64,000 nucleotides of DNA from Streptomyces seoulensis (GTDB lineage: Bacteria > Actinomycetota > Actinomycetes > Streptomycetales > Streptomycetaceae): the NCBI GenBank assembly GCA_013364255.1, contig CP054936.1, forward strand, positions 7,954,353 through 8,018,352, in the 5' to 3' direction. Of the stretch, positions 22,227-30,888 are shown in pieces. The notes beneath the pieces are model-generated. The model was given only the letters and a program-made list of their open reading frames with translations, was not told where the DNA came from and did not search any database. Position 1 is the stretch's first letter. Each line of letters begins with the position of its first letter. Both the position numbers and the translations under genes were made by a program.

Positions 22227-25052
22227 TCAGACCAGTTGCCGCCGCACCAGTTCGCGCAGCGGGCCGCCCTCGTGCGCGAGCAGTTCGGCCGGCGGCCCCT
22301 GCTGCACGACGCGGCCCTCCCGCAGCACCACGACCCGGTCGGCGTCCAGCACCGTCGACAGGCGGTGCGCGATGACGATCCGGGTGGCGTTCAGCTCCCG
22401 GGTGCTGTCGATCACGATCCGCTGCGTCGCGTTGTCCAGGGCGCTGGTCGCCTCGTCGAGGAAGAGGAGCCGCGGCCGCCGCACCAGGGCCTGGGCGATC
22501 ATCAGACGCTGCCGCTGCCCGCCGGAGACCGATCCGCCGCCCGCGACCAGGGTGTGCAGCCCCATCGGCATCCGCCGGATGTCCTCGGCCAGCCCCGCCA
22601 GCTCGGCCGCCGCCATCGCCTCCTCCGGCGAACACGGCTCGGCGCCCCGGATGACGTCCAGGATCGAGCCCGTGAACGGCTGGGCGTGCTGCAACACCAC
22701 CCCGCACTGCCGGCGCACCGCCGAGCGGTCCAGCGCCGCCAGGTCCTGGCCGTCGTAGAGCACACTCCCGGACAGCGGCTTGTCGAAGCCGATCAGCAGC
22801 CGCAGCAGCGTCGACTTGCCGCAGCCGCTCGGCCCGACGACCGCCACGAACTCGCCCGGCCGCGCCTCGAACGACACGTCGTCCAGGACCAGCGGCCCGT
22901 CGTCGCCGTAGCGGAACGACAGCCGCCGCGCCTCGACCGCCCCGGACAGCGGCCCCGGCCGGGTGCTCGCCGCGCACACCTCCGGTGCGGCCTCCAGCAC
23001 CGGCCGGATCTCCTCCAGCAGCGGCAGCGCGGCCACCGCCGACACGAACGCCCCGGTCAGCGACGTCACCGAGGTCAGCAGCATCGTCACCGAGGTGCTG
23101 AAGGTCAAGAAGGCGGCCGCCGACATCGAGCCGCGCGCCGGACCGGCCAGCAGCATGAACATCACCAGCGTGCACACCGGCAGGTACACCGCGCCGAGCA
23201 CCGTCGTCACGTTCTTGATCCCGCCCACCCGCCGCTGCAGCGCGCGGCCCCGGGCGAACTTCTCGGCCCAGGCGGCGTACGCGTAGTCCTCGGCGGCGGC
23301 CACCCGCAGCTTCGGCAGCCCGCGCAGGGTCTGGAAGGCCTGGTCGTTCAGCTGGTTGGTGAGCACCACCAGCCGCCGCTGCCAGCGCACCTGCCACAGC
23401 CCGAGCCCCGAGAACACGGCCGCGATCACCACCAGCATGCCGACCGCCGCCCACGCCATCGAGGCGCTGTACCAGAACAGCAGCACCAGGTTCATCGCCC
23501 CCACGGTCGCCGACTGCGCCACCACCGGGCCGACCCCGGCCAGCAGCCGGCGGATCGCGCTCACCCCCATGGCCGCGCTCGCCAGCTCGCCGGTGGACCG
23601 CTCGGTGAAGAACCGCGTCGGCAGCCGCAGCAGCCGGTCCCAGACGGCCGGCTGGAGCGCGGCCTCGACCCGGCCCTCGAGGCGCAGCACGGTCAGGTTC
23701 TCCAGCAGCAGGAACGCCGCCGCCACCACGCCGCTGACCAGCACCGCGAGACACACCTGCGCGATCGGCTCGCGCTCGGCCCGCGGCACGTACTGACCGA
23801 GCACCCGGCCCGTCGCCACCGGCACCAGCGCGCCGAGCGCCACCGTCACCAGCCCGCTGATCAGCAGGTTCAGCAGATCGCCCCGGCTGCCGCGCAGACA
23901 GAACCGCAGCAGGGCGAGCGGACCGGGCGGGCGCTCGGGCAGCGGCCGGTAGAACATCACCGCGCGCGGCTCGAACTGCCCGGCGTCGCCCGGCCCGACC
24001 GCGCTCGCGCGCCCGGTCGCCGGATGCACGGCCGTGTAGCGGCCGCGCCGCCACAGCAGCGCCACCGGCGCCCCCGACAGCGCCCGCCGGCCCACCAGCG
24101 GCCCGGTGTTCTCCCGCCACCAGCGGCCCTCCAGCCGTACGGCCCGGCTGCGCACCCGGGACGCCAGCGCCACCTGCTCCACCGGATCGAGCCGGTCGCC
24201 GACCGTGCCGGGCCGCGGCGGACCGGCCAGCGTGATCCCGGCGTCCCGGGCGACCAGCTCGCAGGCCGCGTACACGGCGTCCGCGTCGGCGGCCGTGACC
24301 GGACCGGCGGGGGAGCGGCCCATCGACGCCAGCAGCGTCCGGTCGGCCCGGGCCCGGACCGCCTCGCCGGCCGCGATCCCGGCGGCCGTCCGCGTCTCGT
24401 GAGCCCGCTCCAGCTCCTCGATCCAGCGGTCCAGCGCCGTCAGCAGCCGGTGCTGCTGGTCGACCACGGACTGCCACACGGCGGGGTCCATCAGCAGATC
24501 GGCGGCCGCCTCCGCGCCGTACAGCGCCCCGTACTGGACGCTGCCCGGCGGCACCTGCATCCAGAACACCTCGTCGTCGGCGGGCGCGGCCGGCCCCTGC
24601 CCGGCCAGCGGCGCCTGGAACAGCACCGACAGGCTGCGGCCGAGGCCGAGCGCGAGCGCGTACTCCACCGGGCCGCTCCGCGGCGGCACGTCCCGCGGCC
24701 GGCCGAACTCGTCCCACGACCACGCCTCGGCGGGCGCCGGCCGGTACAGCTCGCGCAGCGCGATCCGGCGCACCGCGCAGTCGCGCAGCGGCCGCGCGAC
24801 CAGCGTGTGCCGCGGACCCGGCGCCGGCCCCAGCAGCAGCGAGCCCGCCGCGAGCCGGCCCAGGTGGTGCCAGTGTCCCTGCTGCTCCGCGTCCACCGCG
24901 AACAGGTCCAGCTCGCCCGCCGTGACCAGCCAGAGCGCCTGCGGGCCCGCCAGGTCCAGCCGGCTCAGTCCTGCGCACTCCACGGGCGTGCCCAGCGAGC
25001 CGAGCGCCCCGAGGACCGGATCGCTCTCCCGCACCTGTGTCGTCCCCGTCAT
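22227..25052 (-). CDS. NHLM-type ABC transporter with N-terminal sensor-like domain
   Basis: A 941-residue permease/ATPase fusion. The first 360 residues are soluble and start with a cyclic-nucleotide-binding-like beta barrel (SLGTPVECAGLSRLDL...), typical of the second ABC protein in NHLM bacteriocin systems. A six-helix exporter membrane domain follows (about 400-680) and then an ATPase (about 700-940) with Walker A GPSGCGKST, signature VSGGQRQRL and Walker B LLFLDEAT. It has no peptidase domain. It starts one base after the stop of the C39 transporter, so the two are translated together and probably form a heterodimer. Confidence 0.88.
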   Translation of the reverse strand: MTGTTQVRESDPVLGALGSLGTPVECAGLSRLDLAGPQALWLVTAGELDLFAVDAEQQGHWHHLGRLAAGSLLLGPAPGPRHTLVARPLRDCAVRRIALRELYRPAPAEAWSWDEFGRPRDVPPRSGPVEYALALGLGRSLSVLFQAPLAGQGPAAPADDEVFWMQVPPGSVQYGALYGAEAAADLLMDPAVWQSVVDQQHRLLTALDRWIEELERAHETRTAAGIAAGEAVRARADRTLLASMGRSPAGPVTAADADAVYAACELVARDAGITLAGPPRPGTVGDRLDPVEQVALASRVRSRAVRLEGRWWRENTGPLVGRRALSGAPVALLWRRGRYTAVHPATGRASAVGPGDAGQFEPRAVMFYRPLPERPPGPLALLRFCLRGSRGDLLNLLISGLVTVALGALVPVATGRVLGQYVPRAEREPIAQVCLAVLVSGVVAAAFLLLENLTVLRLEGRVEAALQPAVWDRLLRLPTRFFTERSTGELASAAMGVSAIRRLLAGVGPVVAQSATVGAMNLVLLFWYSASMAWAAVGMLVVIAAVFSGLGLWQVRWQRRLVVLTNQLNDQAFQTLRGLPKLRVAAAEDYAYAAWAEKFARGRALQRRVGGIKNVTTVLGAVYLPVCTLVMFMLLAGPARGSMSAAAFLTFSTSVTMLLTSVTSLTGAFVSAVAALPLLEEIRPVLEAAPEVCAASTRPGPLSGAVEARRLSFRYGDDGPLVLDDVSFEARPGEFVAVVGPSGCGKSTLLRLLIGFDKPLSGSVLYDGQDLAALDRSAVRRQCGVVLQHAQPFTGSILDVIRGAEPCSPEEAMAAAELAGLAEDIRRMPMGLHTLVAGGGSVSGGQRQRLMIAQALVRRPRLLFLDEATSALDNATQRIVIDSTRELNATRIVIAHRLSTVLDADRVVVLREGRVVQQGPPAELLAHEGGPLRELVRRQLV

Positions 25053-25053
25053 C

Positions 25054-27276
25054 TCACCGCTCCCCGACCAGCGCGGCGTACGCACCGCCACGCGCCAACA
25101 GCTCCTCGTGTCGCCCGCGTTCGACGACCGTGCCGTGCCGCAGCACCACGATCTCGTCGCTGTCGCGCACCGTGGACAGCCGGTGCGCGATCACCACGCA
25201 GGCGCAGCCGCGCCGCCGCAGGTTGTCCATCACCACCTGCTCGGTCTCCGCGTCCAGGGCGCTGGTCACCTCGTCCAGCACGAGAACGCTCGGCCGGCGC
25301 ACCAACGCCCGCGCGATCTCCAGGCGTTGGCGCTGCCCGCCGGAGAGGTCGCGGCCGTCCTGCGCCACCTTGCCGCGGATGCCGCCCGGACGGCGGGCGA
25401 CGTCGTCGTACAGGGCGGCGTCGCGCAGCGCCTCCACCACCGCCTCGTCCGTGATCGACGGGTCCCACAGGGCGACGTTGTCGCGGACCGTGCCCTCGAA
25501 GAGGAACACCTCCTGGTCGACGAAGGACACCGACGCCGCCAGCGTCCCGCGCGGAATGTCCGCCAGCCGCCGCCCGTCGACACGTATCACCCCCTCCCAC
25601 GGCGCGTACAGGCCCGAGATCAGCCGGGACACCGTCGACTTGCCGCTGCCCGAGCCGCCGACCAGCGCCACCTGCTGCCCCGGCCCCACCCGCAGGTCGA
25701 AGCCGCGCAGCAGCGGCTCGTCCAGCGGGCTGTAGCCGAAGGACACGTTCTCCAGCTCGACGTGGCCGCGCAGCCGGCGCGTCGAGTCGCCCGCGCCGGA
25801 GCGGGTGTGCGGCGGATCGGTGCGGAAGTCCTCCACGTCCTTGAGCCGGGCCACGTCCGCCGCGAAGTCCTGGACGCGGCCCGCGACGCCGTTCAGACGG
25901 GTCAGCGGGGCGGTGAAACGGGCCACCAGCGCCTGGAAGGCGACCAGCAGACCCACCGAGATGTGCCCCTCCACGGCCCGCATCCCGCCGATCCACAGGA
26001 TCAGGGCGCTGTTGACCGTGGCCAGCGTCGGCGCGACCACCCCGAGCCAGGCGCTCGGCACCCCGAGCCGCTGCTGCTCCTCCAGCGTGGTGGCGTGCTG
26101 CCCGGCCCAGGTGCGGAAGTAGCCGTCCTCGCCGCCGGTCGCCTTCATCGTCTCGATCAACTGCAGGCCGGTGTAGGCGGTGTTGGTCAGCCGGGCGGTG
26201 TCCGCGCGCAGCTTCGCCGTCCGGGTCGCGCGCAGCCGCACCACCACCCGCATCGCCACGACGTTGAGCAGCGCCACCCCGATGCCGACGGCGGTCAGCT
26301 GCGGGTCGTAGGTGTAGAGCAGCACCGCGTACAGCACCACGACCACCGCGTCCACCCCGGCGGCGGCCAGGTCGCGGGCCAGGGTCTCGGCGACCGCGTC
26401 GTTGGACTGGAGCCGCTGCACCAGGTCGGCCGGGCTGCGCTGGGCGTAGAACGTGACCGGGAGCCGCAGCAGATGGCGCAGGAAGCGGGCGCCGGTGAGC
26501 GTGGAGGAGACGATCCGCCCGTGCAGCAGGTTGGCCTGCTGCAACCAGGTCAGCGCGACCGTGAACAGCACACACGCGGCCATCGCGGCGAACAGCACAC
26601 CCAGCAGCGAGGACTGGCCGCCGATGAGATACGTGTCGATGTAGACGCGGCTGAGCGCGGGCACCGCCGCGCCGACCGCCACCAGCAGCAGGCTCGCCAG
26701 CACCGCCACCGGCAGCGCGCCCGCGGTGCCGCGCAGCCGGGCCGGCAGCGCGCCCCGGATGCCCGGCCTGCGCCCGCCCCTGGTGAAGTCCTCGCCCGGC
26801 TCCAGCACCAGCACCACACCGGTGAAGGCGGCGTCGAAGTCCTCCACGGGCACGAACCGGCGCCCCTTGCCGGGGTCGTTGACGTACACGCCGCGCCGGC
26901 CGAAGCGGCGGCCCCGGCCCTCGTAGACGACGTAGTGGTTGAACTCCCAGAACAGGATGGCCGGGGCCTTGACCTCCGCGAGGGCGGCGGTGTCCATCTG
27001 CATGCCCTTGGCGGTCAGGCCGTAACCGCGCGCCGCCTTCAGCAGGTTGCTCGCCCGCGAGCCGTCGCGGGAGACGCCGCAGGCGATGCGCAGCTCCTCC
27101 AGCGGGACATGGCGGCCGTAGTGGGCGAGCACCATGGCCAGCGAGGCGGCGCCGCACTCCACGGCCTCCATCTGCAGCACCGTGGGGGTGCGCACGGCCC
27201 GGACGCGCGGTCGCGGGACGGTGCGCCGGGGCGGCGCGGCGCGGCGGCGGCCCCGGGTCCGCCGGACGGCGCTCAC
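25054..27276 (-). CDS. C39 peptidase-containing ABC transporter (PCAT)
   Basis: A 740-residue bifunctional exporter. The N-terminal C39 protease removes the leader of a double-glycine peptide: catalytic Cys 41 in VECGAASLAMVL, His 114 in EFNHYVVYEG and Asp 134 in VNDPGKG. The six-helix exporter domain spans about 190-460 and the ATPase about 500-740, with Walker A GGSGSGKST, signature LSGGQRQRL and Walker B VLVLDEVT. Its GTG start overlaps the stop of the fusion protein gene (GTGA). All catalytic residues are intact, so it should process and export the peptide encoded at 28188. Confidence 0.92.
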   Translation of the reverse strand: MSAVRRTRGRRRAAPPRRTVPRPRVRAVRTPTVLQMEAVECGAASLAMVLAHYGRHVPLEELRIACGVSRDGSRASNLLKAARGYGLTAKGMQMDTAALAEVKAPAILFWEFNHYVVYEGRGRRFGRRGVYVNDPGKGRRFVPVEDFDAAFTGVVLVLEPGEDFTRGGRRPGIRGALPARLRGTAGALPVAVLASLLLVAVGAAVPALSRVYIDTYLIGGQSSLLGVLFAAMAACVLFTVALTWLQQANLLHGRIVSSTLTGARFLRHLLRLPVTFYAQRSPADLVQRLQSNDAVAETLARDLAAAGVDAVVVVLYAVLLYTYDPQLTAVGIGVALLNVVAMRVVVRLRATRTAKLRADTARLTNTAYTGLQLIETMKATGGEDGYFRTWAGQHATTLEEQQRLGVPSAWLGVVAPTLATVNSALILWIGGMRAVEGHISVGLLVAFQALVARFTAPLTRLNGVAGRVQDFAADVARLKDVEDFRTDPPHTRSGAGDSTRRLRGHVELENVSFGYSPLDEPLLRGFDLRVGPGQQVALVGGSGSGKSTVSRLISGLYAPWEGVIRVDGRRLADIPRGTLAASVSFVDQEVFLFEGTVRDNVALWDPSITDEAVVEALRDAALYDDVARRPGGIRGKVAQDGRDLSGGQRQRLEIARALVRRPSVLVLDEVTSALDAETEQVVMDNLRRRGCACVVIAHRLSTVRDSDEIVVLRHGTVVERGRHEELLARGGAYAALVGER

Positions 27277-28079
27277 GGCAGCAGCCAGTCGACGGGGTGC
27301 CGGGCGGCCAGCCGGATCGAGGCGTCGGCCAGGGTCATGGAGTCGAGCCGGAACGGCGGCCCGTCCGCCGACGACCACCGGTAGCCGCTCTTGGTGGCGG
27401 CCGAGGCGTCCAGCCGCACCAGGACGGCGACGGGCCGCCCCCGGCCGGCGAACTGCGCGCCCAGCCGGGCGTCCCCGAGGAACGCGCCGATCCGCTGGGC
27501 CGACTGGGCCGTGCGGTCCACCGACCGGACCCGGCCGCGCAGCACGCCGTAGCGCTCGGCGGGCACGGAGGCAACGGTCAGGTCGACGGCCGCGCCGACC
27601 GGGACGGAGGCGCCGCTCCGCTCGGGGACGTACACCGTCGCGTACAGCGGGTCCGTGGCGCGGGTCACCTTCTCGACGGCGGCGACGTCCGAACCGGTCG
27701 AGACGATCTGCCCGAGGGCGGCGGCCAGCGCGGTGATCCGGCCGGCGGCGACCGTCCGCACGACCGCCTCGCCCCGCGCGGTACGGACCTTCAGCACCGG
27801 CGCGTTCGCGGGCAGCCGTTCGCCCTCCTCGGCGAGCACCGCCGTGACCTGCCCGGCGACCGGGCTCTGGAGCACGTAACTGCCCTGAGCGTGGGTGAGG
27901 ACGGCCGGCGCGGTGACCGTGCCGGCCACGGAACCGGTCACCGCCCATCCGCAGGCGGCGGCCAGGGCGACCAGCGTGACGGCCAGCACGAGAGCGCCCC
28001 GGGGGCGGGCGAGCCGGACCGGGAGGTCCAGCTCCTCGGGCGACTGGAGCCTGGCGAGGGCCTGTTGACGGAACTGCAC
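27273..28079 (-). CDS. HlyD-like membrane fusion protein of the peptide exporter
   Basis: A 268-residue protein with a short cytoplasmic start, one membrane helix (about 30-50, LVLAVTLVALAAACGWAV) and a lipoyl-like and beta-barrel exterior (SYVLQSPVAGQVTAVLAEEGERL). It matches the secretion (adaptor) protein of NHLM bacteriocin loci. It would link the two ABC proteins to the outside of the membrane. GTG start with GGAAG upstream; its stop overlaps the start of the C39 transporter. Confidence 0.85.
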   Translation of the reverse strand: MQFRQQALARLQSPEELDLPVRLARPRGALVLAVTLVALAAACGWAVTGSVAGTVTAPAVLTHAQGSYVLQSPVAGQVTAVLAEEGERLPANAPVLKVRTARGEAVVRTVAAGRITALAAALGQIVSTGSDVAAVEKVTRATDPLYATVYVPERSGASVPVGAAVDLTVASVPAERYGVLRGRVRSVDRTAQSAQRIGAFLGDARLGAQFAGRGRPVAVLVRLDASAATKSGYRWSSADGPPFRLDSMTLADASIRLAARHPVDWLLP

Positions 28080-28136
28080 GGGACTTCCCTCACCTGGAGA
28101 GAGACGATCGGGAGAGGCTTCCTCAGGACGTCCGAG

Positions 28137-28166
28137 AGCCCCGGAACCGGCGTACGGCTCCGGGGC
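28137..28166 (-). terminator. Hairpin between precursor and exporter genes
   Basis: AGCCCCGGA...CCG, loop GCGTA, CGG...TCCGGGGC forms a strong, nearly perfect stem 20 bases after the precursor stop codon. It may partly terminate transcription so that more precursor than transporter is made, or stabilise the precursor mRNA. Confidence 0.55.
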
Positions 28167-28187
28167 CTCGGGGGCGGCGCGGTGCGC

Positions 28188-28403
28188 TCAGAGACCGGCG
28201 ACCAGGTTGGTGACCGGGGCGGTGTTCAGACCGGTCACACCCTCGACGGTGCCGACGGCCGTGTCGACCAGGCCGGACACCGGGGCGACGCCGTCCACCA
28301 GGCCGGTGACGGTGCCGAGGGCGTTCACGGACAGGCCGCCGGAGATGGTGTCGAGCTCGGCGTCCGAGATCTCGGCGGTCTCGACCCGGGGGGTGGAGTT
28401 CAT
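28188..28403 (-). CDS. Double-glycine precursor peptide of the export cassette
   Basis: A 71-residue peptide. The leader is acidic and ends EISDAELDTISGG, the classic double-glycine form cut by C39 proteases after Gly 23. The 48-residue core is built from imperfect 10-11-residue units (GLVDGVAPVS, GLVDTAVGTVE, GVTGLNTAPVT, NLVAGL). It contains no Cys, Lys, Arg, His, Phe, Tyr, Trp or Met and has a net charge near -3. That rules out lanthipeptide and disulfide forms and is unlike cationic bacteriocins. It may be a hydrophobic structural or signalling peptide. AAGGGAAG precedes the ATG. No modification enzyme is encoded next to it. Confidence 0.85.
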   Translation of the reverse strand: MNSTPRVETAEISDAELDTISGGLSVNALGTVTGLVDGVAPVSGLVDTAVGTVEGVTGLNTAPVTNLVAGL

Positions 28404-29025
28404 GGGGAACTTCCCTTCGTTCGTGTGGGGGTTTCTACAAGGGGGGAAACGGCCCCGCCGCACAGGTGCGGACGGCCGCCGGCCACGGGCGCCGGCCACC
28501 TGATTCCCAAGCGTCCCGGCCGGCCCCCGCGGTGCGATGGATCAAAGCACGGCGCCACCCGCGGCTTCCACTTACGCAGGGCTCTCACCAGCGGACTTGT
28601 CGATCCGGGAGCCTCTCGCGTGGATGTGCGGGCACGAGTCGTCGGCCACTTCTTCACATGTCGCGCGGCATCGGCCCACGCACACCCTTGCCCGCGCGCC
28701 GACGAGGGCGCACACCGCGTGGAACACGTGCCACGGAGGCGGCGGTTGTGCAGATCCGCCGCGCGCGGTGACCTCGCTGGGCACGCGCTGTGCAGATTCC
28801 CTGAAGCAGGGATTCCGCTCCCGTGCCCCGCCCGGGTGTCGACGCGGAGTGGTTGAGCGGTGGCGGTGAGTGAGTGCGTCTGGGGGGTGAACCCCGCCCG
28901 CGTGGGGCGAGTTGACACACCTGACTGAACGCTCCACGCCCCCGGCGCGTACCAACGGCCAGTCAGGCGCGCCCCCACCCACTGCCGGACGGCGGCACGG
29001 ACCCGCCCCCAGGAGGTCGAGAAGT
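28404..29025. other. Divergent control region between peptide cassette and S1 protease
   Basis: A 620-base gap with lower coding character on both strands. It holds direct repeats TGTGCAGAT at 28747 and 28789 (42 bases apart, four helical turns), a short hairpin TCCCTG/CAGGGA near 28798-28812 and TTGACA at 28912-28917 ahead of the protease gene, without a clear -10. A frame from TTG 28746 (behind GGAGG 28735-28739) gives a 36-codon peptide starting CRSAARGDL, which I do not trust as a gene. Confidence 0.45.
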
Positions 29026-30453
29026 TTGAGTCACCAGCGAATTCCGAAGCGCAGGGCCGCGATGGCGGCGGGCGGTGTGCTGGCGCTCGGCGCGGCGGCC
29101 GTGCTCCTCCCGCACGCCGACGCCGCCCAGGACGGCACGGCGAGCGCCGCCGCCCCCAGGACCTTCCAGGCGAAGGACGCCTCGGACGCCGCCTCCCGGC
29201 TCGCCGGCTCCCTGGGCGAGGCGTACGCCGGCTCCTACTACGACAGCGCCCGGCGGCGGCTCGTCGTGAACGTCGTGGGCGCCGACGACGCGGCGGTCGC
29301 GCGGGCCGAGCGGGCCGGCGCGGCCGTCCGCCGGGTCGGCAACAGCAGCGCCGCCCTCGCGGCGGCCGCGCACACCCTGAAGGCGAGCGCCACCCTGCCC
29401 GGCACGTCCTGGGCCGTGGACCCACGGACGAACAAGGTCGTGGTCACCGCCGACCGCACGGTCACCGGCGCAGGCTGGGACAGGCTCCGGTCCACCGTGC
29501 GAAGCCTCGGCACGGGCATGGCCACCCTCAAGAGGTCCGCCGGCGCCTTCAGGACGTTCGCCTCCGGCGGCGACGCGATCTTCGCCCAGGCGCAGGGCGG
29601 CACCGTCCGCTGCTCGCTCGGCTTCAACGTCACGGCCGCCGACGGCAGTCCCGCCTTCCTGACGGCCGGGCACTGCGGCGTCGCGGCCGAGCGGTGGGCG
29701 GACGCGCAGAACGGGCAGCCCGTCGCCACGGTGGACCGCGCGACCTTCCCGGGCGACGACTTCTCCCTCGTCGAGTACGACGATCCCGCGACTTCCGCGC
29801 CGAGCGAGGTGAACGTCGGGGGCGGGCGGAGCGTCCGGATCACCGGGGCCGCGGAGGCCGCCGTCGGCGAGACCGTGTTCCGCATGGGCAGCACCACGGG
29901 GCTGCACGACGGAACGGTCACCGGCCTCGACGCCACGGTCAACTTCCAGAGCGAGACCGACCCCGGCGGCGTGGACACGGTGACCGGCCTCATCCAGACC
30001 GACGTCTGCGCGGAGCCGGGCGACAGCGGCGGCTCGCTGTTCACCCAGGACGGCGGCGCGGTCGGCCTCACCTCGGGCGGCAGCGGCGACTGCGCCCAGG
30101 GCGGTGAGACCTTCTTCCAGCCGGTCACCACCGCCCTCCAGGCGACGGGCGCGACGCTCGGCGGGGACGGCGGCGCGGGCGCGGGCGCCGGGGACGGCGG
30201 CGCGGACGCCGGGAACCAGGGCGCGGGCGCGGGCGCCGGGGACGGCGGCGCGGACGCCGGGAACCAGGGCGCGGGCGACCAGCCCGGCGACGATCAGTCC
30301 GGTGACGGGCAGTCGGGCGCCGGTTCCGCGGCGGCGCCCGGTGACGACGCGTCCGGTGCCGCCGTCGGTTCGGGTGCGGCAGGGGATCCGGCCGCGGCCG
30401 GGGGCTCCCCGGCGGGCGGCGGTCACGGGCAGGGCCGGGGCCGGAGCCACTGA
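29026..30453 (+). CDS. Secreted S1 family serine protease (streptogrisin-like) with repeat C-terminal tail
   Basis: A 475-residue preproprotease. The signal peptide (RIPKRRAAMAAGGVLALGAAAVLL, shown as HQRIPKRRAA onward) is followed by an alpha-lytic-type propeptide (about 45-190) that is needed for folding, then the chymotrypsin-fold enzyme with His 216 (TAGHC), Asp 245 (PGDDFS) and Ser 334 (PGDSGGS). A TTG start at 29026 is chosen because AGGAGG lies nine bases upstream and the Streptomyces family normally begins SH-x-RIPKR. After residue 375 a Gly/Asp/Ala/Asn tail contains two exact 16-residue units. No membrane anchor is seen. Confidence 0.92.
   Translation: MSHQRIPKRRAAMAAGGVLALGAAAVLLPHADAAQDGTASAAAPRTFQAKDASDAASRLAGSLGEAYAGSYYDSARRRLVVNVVGADDAAVARAERAGAAVRRVGNSSAALAAAAHTLKASATLPGTSWAVDPRTNKVVVTADRTVTGAGWDRLRSTVRSLGTGMATLKRSAGAFRTFASGGDAIFAQAQGGTVRCSLGFNVTAADGSPAFLTAGHCGVAAERWADAQNGQPVATVDRATFPGDDFSLVEYDDPATSAPSEVNVGGGRSVRITGAAEAAVGETVFRMGSTTGLHDGTVTGLDATVNFQSETDPGGVDTVTGLIQTDVCAEPGDSGGSLFTQDGGAVGLTSGGSGDCAQGGETFFQPVTTALQATGATLGGDGGAGAGAGDGGADAGNQGAGAGAGDGGADAGNQGAGDQPGDDQSGDGQSGAGSAAAPGDDASGAAVGSGAAGDPAAAGGSPAGGGHGQGRGRSH
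30172..30267 (+). repeat. Two identical 48-bp repeats in the protease tail
   Basis: 30172-30219 and 30220-30267 are the same 48 bases, encoding GAGAGAGDGGADAGNQ twice; a third partial copy begins at 30268. This is a recent in-frame duplication. Confidence 0.9.
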
Positions 30454-30725
30454 CCGCCACCGGACGACCGAGCCGGTGACGACCGAGCCGGTGACGGCCG
30501 GTCCGGTGACGACCAGCTCGGTGGCGGGCAGTTGGTGACGGCCGGTCCGGTGACGACCAGCCCGGTGACGGGCGGTCGGGTGCCGGCCCGTCCGGTGCCG
30601 GCTCCACGGCTGTGCCCGGCGACGACTCGTCCGGTGCCGCCGCAGGCTCGGGCGCGGCCGAGGACCCCGCCGTCTCCGGCGGGCGGCGGCCACGGGTACA
30701 GCCGAGGCCGGAGCCACCGACCGCT
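30454..30725 (+). pseudogene. Decayed duplicate of the protease gene's 3' end
   Basis: The sequence after the stop repeats the protease tail in degraded form. Around 30612 one frame reads PGDDSSGAAAGSGAAEDPA, against PGDDASGAAVGSGAAGDPA in the protease. Near 30680 the protease frame itself reads SPAGGGHGYSRGRSH, against SPAGGGHGQGRGRSH, and the original TGA is CGA here. The copies are out of register, so indels have occurred. Upstream of this, GGTGACGACC-type units repeat several times. It has no start codon or catalytic domain and is a remnant of tandem duplication. Confidence 0.75.
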
Positions 30726-30888
30726 ACGGCCCACTCCCGCCGACCCGCCGGTCAGGGCTCCCGCCGAGGTACCGGCCGGGCCCTCCGCCTGCCGGCCCGG
30801 CCCGCCGCCGACCCGTAGGTCTGGGCTCCGCCCGAGGGAGCCCGGGGGCGGCCGGGGCGCACCCCTGGAACGGGAGCGTTCCGCTCCC

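Noticed and set aside
21219..25454. 1411-codon plus-strand frame opposite the ABC transporters
   Set aside because: It is antisense to two genes with perfect ABC motifs; its product is Gln/His/Arg-rich nonsense.
28188..28403. Lanthipeptide interpretation of the precursor
   Set aside because: The core has no cysteine and no LanM, LanB/C or LanKC gene is adjacent.
28537..28869. 110-codon plus-strand frame between peptide cassette and protease
   Set aside because: No ribosome binding site, mixed composition, codon use unlike host genes.
30454..30888. Continuation of the protease tail by stop-codon read-through
   Set aside because: The duplicated tail is split between two frames, so read-through would not give the matching protein.
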